Shown: positions 22,075-30,437 of the stretch, piece by piece
How positions within the stretch are numbered: position 1 is the first letter of the stretch
How the letters are laid out: each line of letters begins with the position of its first letter
IMG/VR virus record: IMGVR_UViG_3300025087_000184
Coordinates: 1-39,538 of that record
DNA: 39,538 nt
Source of the DNA: a virus
Strand: one strand, 5' to 3'
The notes under the pieces: model-generated
Database searches by the model: none
What the model was told of the DNA's origin: nothing
What the model saw: the letters and a program-made list of their open reading frames with translations, nothing else
Made by a program: the position numbers and the translations under genes

Positions 22075-22608
22075 ATGGATGAAACCATTACAGGTCAGGA
22101 CTCAACCATAAATGAGACCCCAGTAGAGGAAACTACAGCACCAGAGCTTGAAATAAATCTGGATGAGGAAACAGCCGAACCTCAAGTGGAAACTGTGCCT
22201 AAAAGCCAGTATTCACAAGTGTTTGCTAGAGCTAAGAAAGCTGAAGAAGCTCTCAAAGCCTATCAGACAAAGAAGCCTTTAGAAGAGAAGCACGATGATA
22301 TACGGTCTACCGTGGCAGAACTCAAACTTGCTGAAACGAAAAGGCAGTTTGGATACGAGAACGGGCTTTCTCCCGAACAAACTGATTTTGTTTATAAAAT
22401 AAATACAAAACCCAGTAAAGAATTGCTAGAAGATGCCCCTATTAAAGCGGCTCTAAAAGCAATTGAAGATAAGAAGAAAGTAGCCGACAATACCCCACGT
22501 GCCTCACGCTCATCAGGATTTACCCTTCCAACTAAAAAAACTCCCTTAACAGCCGATGAAAAGCAAGAGGCTTTTGATAAGGCGAAAAGAGAAAAGATGG
22601 GAGAATAG
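22075..22608 (+). CDS. Scaffold protein candidate
   Basis: A 177-aa acidic protein: Thr/Glu-rich disordered N-terminus (residues 1-40), charged helices in the middle (FARAKKAEEALKAYQTKKP), and a Lys-rich C-terminal helix after a disordered RASRSSGFTLP linker. This composition and the position immediately before the capsid gene are typical of phage scaffolds. A protease was not seen. Confidence 0.7.
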   Translation: MDETITGQDSTINETPVEETTAPELEINLDEETAEPQVETVPKSQYSQVFARAKKAEEALKAYQTKKPLEEKHDDIRSTVAELKLAETKRQFGYENGLSPEQTDFVYKINTKPSKELLEDAPIKAALKAIEDKKKVADNTPRASRSSGFTLPTKKTPLTADEKQEAFDKAKREKMGE

Positions 22609-22614
22609 TCTTAA

Positions 22615-22629
22615 TGGGTTAATAACCCA
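22615..22629. other. Palindrome just before capsid ATG
   Basis: TGGGTTAATAACCCA is a perfect 7-bp inverted repeat around one base, ending 5 nt before the capsid start. It could fold in mRNA and tune capsid translation or bind a regulator; no U-tract, so it is not an intrinsic terminator. Confidence 0.5.
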
Positions 22630-22634
22630 ATAAA

Positions 22635-24271
22635 ATGGCTTTTGCATCCCCAACCGCAGCTTTTACCGCTGCTGATTCGGTCGCCTTCATTGGTGAAGTA
22701 TGGTCAGATTTAGTTCTGATGCCTAACTTCCCTAATGCTTGTGCCTCAAACTTCTTTACCGATTTATCGTCTTACGCCTCAGACGGCGGTGACATAATTC
22801 ACGTGCCAAATATCTATACCAACACCTTTACTGCTTCAACGCAGTCAACTCAAGGTAATGGTGTTGTAGACCAGTCACCTACATCCGTAGATGTGACCTT
22901 GACCATTAACACTCACGTGTATGTAGCTTGGATTATCGGTGATTTGGAAATGGTTCAAATGTTCAAGAAATACGCTATCAACGAGAAATACATTCAAGTC
23001 GCTAAGGAAGTCCTTATTGCCGCTTTGGAAGTATCACTCTTTGGTTTGTGGTCAAACCTTTCAACTAACGTAGTTGGAGATACTGCTACCGTGTTAACAG
23101 ATAACGAAATCGTCCAAGCTATTGAGAAACTTGATAGTTTGAACTACGATGTGATGAATAAGGCAGCCTTTTTCTTCCATCCCTTAACCCAAACAAAACA
23201 GGGGGATGTAAAATCTTTTTTAATTGACTTGAACGCTGAAATGCCAACAAGGGCGAACGTAGTATCAATCTACTATGACGCTGAGAGACTAAACAAAAAG
23301 ACACTGGAAACGGTGATGCGATAGTCCGACCTTATAGGAATTAAAAACTATAAGATGTAAGCAGAAATGACTTGCACTTTGAAAATTGATGTGATACACT
23401 GTATAGTATGTTAGACACAAAACAACTTACAGATGCAGAGTTTAGGGGTTTCTTCTATGCTGACGGTTGTGCTCAGATAGTTCGTTATAACCACAATTCT
23501 TACTACAAAGGAAAGAAAAGTGTATATGACAGCTTCCGATGCCAGCTCTCAATAATCCAAAGAGATGATAATAAAGCACTCTTGGAGAAAATAAAAGAAA
23601 TCTACGGTGGATTTATTTACTTGAAACGAGTAACGAAAAGTAATTATAAAAACTCTAACCCTTGCCTTTGTTGGGTTTCAACCAATGTTGAACTCAACGA
23701 CAAACTCTGCGAGATTTTACTAGACACTAAGTTTCCTTATAGAAATTATGATGCGGTCAAGGCTTGCTCTGAATACTGCAAGCACCGACTGAAAGAAGCC
23801 CGAAACGCTAAACATAAAGAAGGAGACAAAGAGTTCTATCAGGAACTAAGAGACCGAGTTGTAAAAGCACATCAATATCAATCGTAACAGAATGTTGTTT
23901 ACTGGAGACAAATAGCTACTATCGCTAAATACTACACCTTTAACACTTCTCAACTTCCAATCATCCGAGACGGTAACTTCGGTTCAATGGATAAGAGCCG
24001 TGGTCTAAGGGGTCAGTTGTATGGTATTCCTATTTACACATCTACAAATGTTGTAAAAGGTCTATCAACCTACCGAAACTTGTTAGCAATGCCTGAGGCT
24101 TTTGCCTTTGCAATGCAGACTCGTGGTGGTGGAAAGGTTCGTTCTCAAGTTGCTTACCAGTTGCAAAATCTTGGAACTCTTGCAGTCGTAGATTTAATCT
24201 ACGGTGTATGTGAGTTAAGAGATGCCGCCGCTGTGTTAATCAACAGCAATGATACCGACATAACTTCATAA
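22635..24271 (+). CDS. Major capsid protein, split by a group I intron
   Basis: Predicted join of 22635-23184 and 23895-24271, giving 308 aa. Exon 1 ends HP + T; exon 2 supplies TT then VYWRQIATIAKYY, so the junction codon is TTT and the frame is restored. The remainder (NTSQLPIIRDGNFGSM, RGLRGQLYGIPIY, AYQLQNLGTLAVVDLIYG) reads like a phage coat protein with C-terminal strands. Without splicing, translation would enter the intron and stop at 23322-23324. It is followed by a strong terminator, as expected for a highly expressed head gene. Confidence 0.8.
23185..23894 (+). mobile_element. Group I intron, 710 nt, in the capsid gene
   Basis: Core seen directly: P6 GTAGTA/TACTAT (23259-23264, 23271-23276); P7 GACTA/TAGTC (23287-23291, 23322-23326); P8 CACTG-GAAA-CGGTG (23302-23315); P9 CTTATAG/CTATAAG (23331-23337, 23348-23354). 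P1 pairs exon CATCCCT with GGGGATG (23202-23208), leaving U184-G202 wobble at the 5' site. The exon-2 start TTGTTT (23895-23900) pairs with AAACAG-side bases 23196-23201 as P10. The last intron base is G. P3-P5 were not fully drawn. Confidence 0.82.
23408..23887 (+). CDS. LAGLIDADG homing endonuclease in the intron
   Basis: A 159-aa single-motif enzyme; the LAGLIDADG helix is LTDAEFRGFFYADGC at residues 7-21 with catalytic Asp19. The rest (YDSFRCQLSIIQRDDNKALL, IYGGFIYLKRV, CWVSTNVEL) fits the alpha-beta-beta-alpha-beta-beta-alpha fold; it would act as a homodimer, cutting intron-less capsid genes. It lies after the P9 hairpin, starting 223 nt into the intron and ending 7 nt before the predicted 3' splice site. 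Confidence 0.88.
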   Translation: MLDTKQLTDAEFRGFFYADGCAQIVRYNHNSYYKGKKSVYDSFRCQLSIIQRDDNKALLEKIKEIYGGFIYLKRVTKSNYKNSNPCLCWVSTNVELNDKLCEILLDTKFPYRNYDAVKACSEYCKHRLKEARNAKHKEGDKEFYQELRDRVVKAHQYQS

Positions 24272-24292
24272 CCCTGTCAAGTATCTAAACAG

Positions 24293-24324
24293 AAAGGCTC
24301 ACAAATTGACTTGTGGGCTTTTTT
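24293..24324 (+). terminator. Intrinsic terminator after capsid gene
   Basis: GCTCACAA/TTGTGGGC 8-bp stem (one U-G), extended by AAAG/TTTT pairs, loop ATTGAC, followed by a T6 run. About 20 nt after the capsid stop. Confidence 0.85.
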
Positions 24325-24328
24325 GTAT

Positions 24329-24356
24329 TTGACATTAAATTGACACTTGTTATAAT
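24329..24356 (+). promoter_or_regulatory. Consensus sigma-70 promoter
   Basis: TTGACA (24329-24334), 16 nt, TATAAT (24351-24356): both hexamers perfect. The ATG at 24363 begins 6 nt after the -10, so the mRNA should be leaderless. It restarts transcription directly after the capsid terminator. Confidence 0.75.
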
Positions 24357-24362
24357 ATCTTA

Positions 24363-24461
24363 ATGAATATCCTAATTGCCTTATTTGTTCTCGTAGTCTA
24401 CTTCATTTCTATTTTAAATTGGCGAGATTTAGATAAGAGAATAACTAAACTAGAAAAATAA
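24363..24461 (+). CDS. Small membrane protein, 32 aa
   Basis: ATG 24363 to TAA 24459-24461. One hydrophobic helix (NILIALFVLVVYFISIL) then a charged tail (RDLDKRITKLEK). It is the first gene of a new leaderless transcript. Function unknown. Confidence 0.55.
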   Translation: MNILIALFVLVVYFISILNWRDLDKRITKLEK

Positions 24462-24462
24462 T

Positions 24463-25011
24463 ATGCAACTTGGTTCAACTAATTTAGACGGAGAAGTTAT
24501 GACCGCCCCACCAACTAAGGTGGAAAAAACTTGGTTCTTAGAACGAGAGAACGGACAAACTATTGCTGTTGGTGAAACTGAAGCCTATTCACTACTCCAC
24601 CCGACTCAAGCTAATTCTAAACGCTTTAAATTAGTAGGCACTTCTATGGGTAAAACCTATGTAGATATAATTAAAACTGCAGGGGCAGAAAAACAAACTA
24701 TTGAGGCTCAAGTAAGAAGTAAATCATCTGACATTACTCGCTATCTAAACACCCTAGATAAATTCAAGTTTGAAGAACTCCTAGAAGATACTGACCCTAA
24801 AGTAATTAGAGTAAGGGAGATTATGGCTAAATTACAAGGAGAGATAGACCAATTAAACGAAGGCTTGGCTAACATACAAAAGTTAGTGGTTGATAAAGCC
24901 TTTAATGCCGAATTAGAAATAGCCAGATTAACCCCAGAGCAACCTAGAAAGAATAATGTGTTTTGCCCAGGTGGAGATAACCAGCGTATCAATAAAATTT
25001 TAAACGTATAA
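24463..25011 (+). CDS. Protein after capsid gene, 182 aa, coiled coil
   Basis: The N-terminal third has WFLERENGQTIAVGETEAYSL, which looks like a small beta domain. Residues ~75-155 are a long charged helix (KLQGEIDQLNEGLANIQKLV). The C-terminus has an NNVFCPGG segment. The stop overlaps the next ATG (TAATG). Likely virion-associated or part of the adjoining modification cassette; no family recognised. Confidence 0.6.
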   Translation: MQLGSTNLDGEVMTAPPTKVEKTWFLERENGQTIAVGETEAYSLLHPTQANSKRFKLVGTSMGKTYVDIIKTAGAEKQTIEAQVRSKSSDITRYLNTLDKFKFEELLEDTDPKVIRVREIMAKLQGEIDQLNEGLANIQKLVVDKAFNAELEIARLTPEQPRKNNVFCPGGDNQRINKILNV

Positions 25012-25370
25012 TGGAAATTAAAAGATTAAGCCCTGAAATACAGGCAGAACTTTCAAGGATTCAAAACTCAATTCCCCCAGAATGGACAGCTAAATTAGTT
25101 ATCAAGGAAAATCCTACCAAGGAAATGCTTGAAGGTTTATTGAAAGCTGTAGCAGACCCCGAAGTAAGTAAAGAATTAAAGTATAAAGCCCAACTAATGA
25201 TTGACGCTGAATTATTTAGCAAGGAAGTAGATGTTGTGGACAAGAAAGTGGAAAAGCAAATCAATGACTTCATAGACGAGGAAATCAAGAAGTCCGTCAA
25301 ACGTGGCACTTTACCAAAAGGAAAGAAGTTTAGAAACTTAAAAAAGAAAATAAAAAATGAACGACTATAA
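25011..25370 (+). CDS. Helical charged protein, 119 aa
   Basis: Repeating helices (LSPEIQAELSRIQNSIPPEW; KEMLEGLLKAVADPEVSKEL) and a very basic C-terminus (KRGTLPKGKKFRNLKKKIKN). Overlaps the next gene by 14 nt. The shape resembles small-subunit terminase or head accessory proteins, but there is no diagnostic motif. Confidence 0.55.
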   Translation: MEIKRLSPEIQAELSRIQNSIPPEWTAKLVIKENPTKEMLEGLLKAVADPEVSKELKYKAQLMIDAELFSKEVDVVDKKVEKQINDFIDEEIKKSVKRGTLPKGKKFRNLKKKIKNERL

Positions 25371-25629
25371 AGATTTAGTAGAAGAGGACATTAAAATAAT
25401 AGACATTGAAGTTCGCAAAGCTAAGTATCATATTGCCCTGTTTGAATACATTGCTAGTAAAGAGAGTGACAAAAAGAAAAAAGCTGAAGTTCTTTTAAAA
25501 GCTGAAACCCTAAAGGACACTATTAAAAAAAATGAGAAGCATAAGACAATGGTTAGTGGGTTTTTAACCGCCACCGCTAGTATTCCTTCACCTTTTCCAG
25601 CTAGTGGCGACAACTTTGAAACAAAATGA
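25357..25629 (+). CDS. Helical protein, 90 aa
   Basis: Two charged helices (DIEVRKAKYHIALFEYIASK; DKKKKAEVLLKAETLKDTIK) and a low-complexity Ser/Pro tail. The stop overlaps the next ATG (ATGA). Function unknown. Confidence 0.55.
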   Translation: MNDYKDLVEEDIKIIDIEVRKAKYHIALFEYIASKESDKKKKAEVLLKAETLKDTIKKNEKHKTMVSGFLTATASIPSPFPASGDNFETK

Positions 25630-26657
25630 TTACTGGCTACTGTATTACTACTGCAGGTGAAGCCAACCGTTATCTAAGGGACACCTTTGACTGTTTACAG
25701 AAACTTTGTGATGAAGTGGTTATTGTCCTTAACCGGGCTGGGGCGGCAGAAATCGCACTGGTTGAAGAATATGGCTTTGACTCTTATGCTGACTCTGCTG
25801 AATGGGGACTTCACCAGCACGAAATCAAAGAACGCCTAATGAAGTGGCTCTCTCATAAACCCCGTGATTTAATGGTTTGTCTGGACTCGGATGAAGTTCT
25901 TTTAATGAGTAAAAAAGAAATCCAAGAACTAAAAGGCGATGCTTGGTATGTGTATGTAATGAATATGTGGGGTGATGGCTGGAATCGTAAATGGTCTTTT
26001 TGGAATATTAGAATCTGGCGGTGGAATAATATACTAGAGTTTCAACACACGCCCCTGCACTGTGGTCTAGCCCCGAAATGGTGCTACGAAGTCGGGCAAT
26101 ACATTCCTGTTATCCTTGAACACTATGGCTTAATGTTACGAGAAGATAGGCTGAAAAAGATTGCGAGATATGAGAAGTATGACCCTAAAGCTAAGTATAA
26201 GGATAGAGCCTATTACGAAGCCTTAAAGAGTGATGACTTTGACCATATCAATTACGAACATATTTATCAGGCTTTACACAAAGAGGTCGGAAAGTGTAAG
26301 GTAAAAACTTTAACAACAAAAAAACCAATGAAATATATATTTTTACGAAACAAACACGGCAATGTAGTAGATGTGCCTGAAGCCCAAGTCGCTGAAACTA
26401 TGAAACGAGGTGGCTTTACGATTGTGGGTGAAGTAAGCACAGGTAAGGTAGCTGAAGTGCCTACGATTGAACCTAAACTAGAAACTATTGAGCGAAAAGA
26501 GGTAAAGTTAGACCCACCTGTCGTTGAAGCACCTGTTGTCGCCCCTACAGACCCCGTAGGAGTGCCAAAAAGCCCCCTAGACTGCGAGATTTGTGGCTTT
26601 ACGGCAAAGAGTAAGTCGGGGTTAAAGGTTCACGCTAAGCGTCATTCTAAGGCATAA
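25626..26657 (+). CDS. GT2-like glycosyltransferase fused to a C2H2 zinc finger
   Basis: A 343-aa protein. Residues ~1-200 look like a GT-A transferase (ITTAGEANRYLRDTFDCLQK, CDEVVIVLNRAG) with a metal-binding DSDE at 87-90. Residues ~235-275 form a small phage-type segment (FLRNKHGNVVDVPEAQVAET), then a Pro/Val linker. C320, C323, H336 and H340 make a canonical C-x2-C-x12-H-x3-H finger at the extreme C-terminus. First gene of the cassette; stop 4 nt before the next start. Confidence 0.7.
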   Translation: MITGYCITTAGEANRYLRDTFDCLQKLCDEVVIVLNRAGAAEIALVEEYGFDSYADSAEWGLHQHEIKERLMKWLSHKPRDLMVCLDSDEVLLMSKKEIQELKGDAWYVYVMNMWGDGWNRKWSFWNIRIWRWNNILEFQHTPLHCGLAPKWCYEVGQYIPVILEHYGLMLREDRLKKIARYEKYDPKAKYKDRAYYEALKSDDFDHINYEHIYQALHKEVGKCKVKTLTTKKPMKYIFLRNKHGNVVDVPEAQVAETMKRGGFTIVGEVSTGKVAEVPTIEPKLETIERKEVKLDPPVVEAPVVAPTDPVGVPKSPLDCEICGFTAKSKSGLKVHAKRHSKA

Positions 26658-26661
26658 AACT

Positions 26662-27600
26662 ATGTTGCTTTTATATATTGGAAATTTTACAAAACCTTGG
26701 TGCACAGAAGTCCATATTAAAGCATCTTTTGAGTCTTTAGGACACACAGTCATTCCCCTGCAAGAAGGTAAAATAGATAATGAGATTATATTTAATGCTA
26801 TCAAAAAGCATAATCCTGATTTCTTACTCTACACAAAAACTTGGAATAAGGAATATGACTGGAAAGCAATTAAACGAAGAGTATTTACTGTGTCTTGGAC
26901 ACTAGACTTGTATCATAATTTAGACAGAAAAGACCAACTAGACAATAACCCATTCTTTCATACCCATTTAGTAATATCCCCTGATGGTGGACACGACAAG
27001 GAGTTTAAGGAGCATAAAGTTCATCACGCCTATGTTAAACCTGGTGTGTATGACAAGGAATGTTATATTGGCAAGTATGACGAAGAGTTTGATTATCCTA
27101 TTGTCTTCGTTGGCTCGTATCTTGTCTATCACAAAGAGTGGACACATCGCAAAGCCTTGATAGATTTCTTGTATAAAACCTATCCTGGCAAGTTTGAATG
27201 TTTTCCAAAGGATAGAGCAATAAGGGGTGATACCTTAAATAACTTATACGCTACTGCTAAAATTGTGGTTGGTGATTCACTTCACTCACCACATTACTGG
27301 TCTGATAGACTTTACGAAACAACAGGACGGGGAGGTTTTTTAATCCACCCTAAAGTTGAAGGTATTGACGAAGAGTTTGAATACGGCACGCATATTGTGG
27401 GATATAATTACTGGGACTTTGAAGGACTTAAAAAGAAAATAGATTATTATTTGGAAAATGAAAAAGAACGCAAGGAAATACAAATGGCTGGTCACCAGTT
27501 TGTAAAAGAAAACTGCACTTATGTTGAAAGATGTAAAACGGTGCTTAAACTTATAAATGATGAAAAAACTAAACTTTGGGGCGGGAAAAGACCTATTTGA
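26662..27600 (+). CDS. CgeB/GT1-like glycosyltransferase
   Basis: A 312-aa protein. The C-terminal half (AKIVVGDSLHSPHYWSDRLY, ETTGRGGFLIHPKVEGIDEE, FEGLKKKIDYYL, ERKEIQMAG) matches the Glyco_trans_1_2/CgeB pattern of GT-B enzymes. No membrane segment; cytoplasmic. It overlaps the next methyltransferase by 44 nt. Probably transfers a sugar to the virion, DNA or host surface glycan. Confidence 0.8.
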   Translation: MLLLYIGNFTKPWCTEVHIKASFESLGHTVIPLQEGKIDNEIIFNAIKKHNPDFLLYTKTWNKEYDWKAIKRRVFTVSWTLDLYHNLDRKDQLDNNPFFHTHLVISPDGGHDKEFKEHKVHHAYVKPGVYDKECYIGKYDEEFDYPIVFVGSYLVYHKEWTHRKALIDFLYKTYPGKFECFPKDRAIRGDTLNNLYATAKIVVGDSLHSPHYWSDRLYETTGRGGFLIHPKVEGIDEEFEYGTHIVGYNYWDFEGLKKKIDYYLENEKERKEIQMAGHQFVKENCTYVERCKTVLKLINDEKTKLWGGKRPI

Positions 27601-28000
27601 TAAGGAATTTACTACCCTTGACTGTGTAGATATGCCTGGAATTGACATCGTGCATAACGCTAATGTTTTTCCCTATCCGATTGCTTCTGATTTTTACGAT
27701 TACATTAAGGCTAATGATATTTTAGAGCATTTAGATGATGTAGTGAAAGTAGTGGAGGAACTGTATAGGGTTTTAAAAGTAGGGGGTGAATTATTTATCC
27801 GTGTCCCTGACGGGAGAATACCTGAAGCTATCTGGGCTGACCCCACCCATAAAAGGGGATTTGTGCCAGTGTCGTTTGATTATTTCTGCCCTGGAACACC
27901 TTCTTATAATAATTATGGCTTTTATACCACCGCCAAGTTTAAAAAGGTTTCGTGTGAAACAAAGAATAAAGGTCTAGAATATAAGTTAATAAAAATATGA
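27557..28000 (+). CDS. SAM-dependent methyltransferase (Methyltransf_11 type)
   Basis: A 147-aa compact class I enzyme. The glycine loop LNFGAGKDLF occurs at residues 5-14, the acidic end of strand 2 in FTTLDCVDMPG, and the catalytic region in KANDILEHLDDVVKVVEELY followed by LKVGGELFIRVPDG. Start is ATG 27557 or the adjacent ATG 27560. The stop overlaps the next ATG. Likely methylates the glycan or its precursor. Confidence 0.8.
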   Translation: MMKKLNFGAGKDLFDKEFTTLDCVDMPGIDIVHNANVFPYPIASDFYDYIKANDILEHLDDVVKVVEELYRVLKVGGELFIRVPDGRIPEAIWADPTHKRGFVPVSFDYFCPGTPSYNNYGFYTTAKFKKVSCETKNKGLEYKLIKI

Positions 28001-28986
28001 ATAATTTAATCAAATTAGCTAAAGAGGAAGGCGGTTATCAACCTATTGATATTAAGGGTGTCAGAGTTTTTCAGGGCTGGCGAGATTGTGACGAACGTTG
28101 GGAGATTTTAAAACCTTATCTGAAAATTGGGGATTCCTATATAGACATCGGTTCACACTACGGCTTTTTTGAAAATAAATTATCACCCTCACCGATTTTA
28201 TCTTTTGAAGCTGGTTCTAAACGAGCCGAGATTCAAAAACAAATGTTAGAACTCAATGATTTCAAGAATGTCTATTTATGCCAAGCTAAAGTTACCCCAT
28301 CTTTGTTAGAGTCTATTTCTAAAGTTGTAGAAGGATTTGATTGTATTTTAGCCTTAGCGGTTCTGCACTATTTCACCCCAGAAGATTTTGAAAAGATGAT
28401 TAAACTATTTTCTGTATTATCACCTAAGTTAATTATTGAACATCCTAACAAAAACGAATCCGCCCCCCAGAAGGAATGGACAAAACAAAAAGATGTTCTA
28501 AAAACCCTTAAAGAAAATTACTCCACAGTAGTGAAAATTGGTGAAGTTAAAATGAATGACGGGACGAGAGATATTTATTGTTGCAATAATGATAAACTGG
28601 AAAGAAAGGATTTATTATCTCATTTTTGGGGCAAAAAAACCCACAATCTAAAATATGCTGGTGGATGGTTAATGGATGATAGGAAAATTGAAAGTGGTTT
28701 TAATCTAGCAACACCAATAAGATTTAATTTAATTTATCCTAACTTTATTGATGAGTTAGCGGATACTTATTTTAAACTAAAAGAACAGGAATTAATTACT
28801 GATATTTCAGTGTATAATGTTATCAATACAGTTCACGGACTTAAAATAATAGACTTTAAAGAAATGACTGATGATGTAAAAATATACAATACCCACCGAG
28901 ATGTATATATTACTGACCTTAAAAAAATGACTAAAGAGCAAATTAAAAGTTTTTTATTAAGATATAAACAATGGCAAAACAAATAA
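27997..28986 (+). CDS. Two-domain methyltransferase-like protein
   Basis: A 329-aa protein. Residues ~40-190 have a Rossmann methyltransferase look (GDSYIDIGSHYGFFENKL, ILSFEAGSKRAEIQ, VEGFDCILALAVLHYF). The C-terminal ~130 residues are unrelated and may recognise substrate. It overlaps both neighbours, so the cassette is translated as a block. Confidence 0.65.
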   Translation: MNNLIKLAKEEGGYQPIDIKGVRVFQGWRDCDERWEILKPYLKIGDSYIDIGSHYGFFENKLSPSPILSFEAGSKRAEIQKQMLELNDFKNVYLCQAKVTPSLLESISKVVEGFDCILALAVLHYFTPEDFEKMIKLFSVLSPKLIIEHPNKNESAPQKEWTKQKDVLKTLKENYSTVVKIGEVKMNDGTRDIYCCNNDKLERKDLLSHFWGKKTHNLKYAGGWLMDDRKIESGFNLATPIRFNLIYPNFIDELADTYFKLKEQELITDISVYNVINTVHGLKIIDFKEMTDDVKIYNTHRDVYITDLKKMTKEQIKSFLLRYKQWQNK

Positions 28987-29951
28987 AGTGGGGAATAATT
29001 GGTAGAGCGGATTTAGGGGGATTAGGAATTGAAACTAAATACTTCACTAAACATTTTAAGCCTATCAAGATAATGCTAGTTTTAATCGGCAAGTATAAAC
29101 AGTTTCCTGAAAACTATCCCAACGCCACCATTGTAGAAAACTCCCCCACTGACGAACAATTAAGAGACTTCTGCAAAGACATTGATGTCCTATTCTGTTT
29201 TGAAACTCCATATAACTGGAACGCTTTTAGAATAGCTAAACAAATGGGCGTAAAGACTGGAATGTTCATAGATTACGAATGGCAACCCGACCCGTTTCCT
29301 TTTATCCCAGATGTCGTTATCAACCCGTCAAACTATCATATGAAAGATTTACCTGAACGAACTGTGCATATTACTTTTCCTGTTGACCGAGAAATCCACC
29401 CTTTTAAGTTAAGAACGAAAGCCCATACCTTTTTACACATTGTCGGACACGGAGGTGGTTATGGTAGAAACGGCACGGCTGAATTTTTAAAAGCTATCCC
29501 CCTCGTAAAAAACAAAGATATTAAATTCATCATTCACTCCCAGATACAAATTGAGAAAATAAACGACCCTAGAATTGAGTGGAGAGTCGGAAACTACCTA
29601 AACGAAGGTGAAATGTATCAAGACGCTGATGTTTTAGTGTCCCCTAGACGCTACGCCGCCCTTTCTTTACCCCTAAATGAAGCTATGAGCCACGGATTAG
29701 CTATAATTATGTCCGATATGAACCCCCAGAATCAGTTTTTACCTAAAGATTTACTAATTCCTGTCAAAGAAACGACTACGATTAAGATATGTAGGGAGAT
29801 AGAGTTAGGGTTTATTGAACCAAAAGATATAGCTGAACGCATTGATTTTTTGGCTAACAAAGACATTACAGAATACTCTAAATATAGTGATAAATGGGCT
29901 GAATCTATTTCTTGGAAGGAATTAAGACCTAAAATATTAGATTTGTTTTAG
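28971..29951 (+). CDS. GT4-type glycosyltransferase
   Basis: A 326-aa protein with a GT-B C-terminal half: FLHIVGHGGGYGRNGTAEFL, IKFIIHSQIQIE, YLNEGEMYQDADVLVSPRRY, and LPLNEAMSHGLAIIMSD (the GT4 E-x7-E region is relaxed). Last gene of the modification cassette; its end overlaps by 15 bases the tail of the leftward zinc-ribbon gene. Confidence 0.82.
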   Translation: MAKQIKWGIIGRADLGGLGIETKYFTKHFKPIKIMLVLIGKYKQFPENYPNATIVENSPTDEQLRDFCKDIDVLFCFETPYNWNAFRIAKQMGVKTGMFIDYEWQPDPFPFIPDVVINPSNYHMKDLPERTVHITFPVDREIHPFKLRTKAHTFLHIVGHGGGYGRNGTAEFLKAIPLVKNKDIKFIIHSQIQIEKINDPRIEWRVGNYLNEGEMYQDADVLVSPRRYAALSLPLNEAMSHGLAIIMSDMNPQNQFLPKDLLIPVKETTTIKICREIELGFIEPKDIAERIDFLANKDITEYSKYSDKWAESISWKELRPKILDLF

Positions 29952-30218
29952 AAAATCCATTCTTTCGTTATACTCTTCAAAGTCAGTTTGCGTTTTTTTA
30001 AAATCGTCCGCTCGTTTATTTTTATTCCACACTTTCTTATATTCATACATTTGGATATGTCCACAAGGTTTACAATAATCCCATTCGCTAAAATAGAATG
30101 GTTGATTTAAAATCTTTTCGGTTATTTTACTATGCTCTCTCCTTTCCATTGGCTTATTACACTTGGGACAGTTATTTCCTTCTCCTATTGATACTGAACT
30201 CTTATTTTTCTTTGACAT
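29937..30218 (-). CDS. Zinc-ribbon protein, 93 aa
   Basis: NNCPKCNKPMERREHSK at residues ~15-31 and DYCKPCGHIQ at ~47-56 make a four-Cys ribbon, followed by a basic helical tail. It is encoded opposite the cassette and behind a long leader (30219-30758). Such small ribbons are often transcription-associated; it could regulate late genes, but this is inference. Confidence 0.6.
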   Translation of the reverse strand: MSKKNKSSVSIGEGNNCPKCNKPMERREHSKITEKILNQPFYFSEWDYCKPCGHIQMYEYKKVWNKNKRADDFKKTQTDFEEYNERMDFLKQI

Positions 30219-30437
30219 TGTAGTTTAATTAGAAGTTCGGGGGTTATAGTTTATCCCGTTAAAAACAGTTAAATAAAAATTATAAAAACGAAAAAAGAAG
30301 TTTTTTTGAAGATTTTGGATGGTTCGGGGGAGGCTATTTTGAGCTAACCTGCCCAGCTATCCCTTTTCGGAACGGTTTTTGTAATCAGTATATTTGCTCT
30401 TGCATTATACTGTCGCTAATTTTTAACAGAAAAGAAC

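Noticed and set aside
23185-23324. C-terminal 46 codons of the uninterrupted capsid ORF
   Set aside because: They are the 5' part of the group I intron (P1, P6, P7, P8); the protein end KKTLETVMR is not part of the coat protein.
23987-24271. A separate 94-aa gene starting at ATG 23987
   Set aside because: The frame is open back to 23888 with conserved-looking residues before the Met, and it completes the capsid protein as exon 2.
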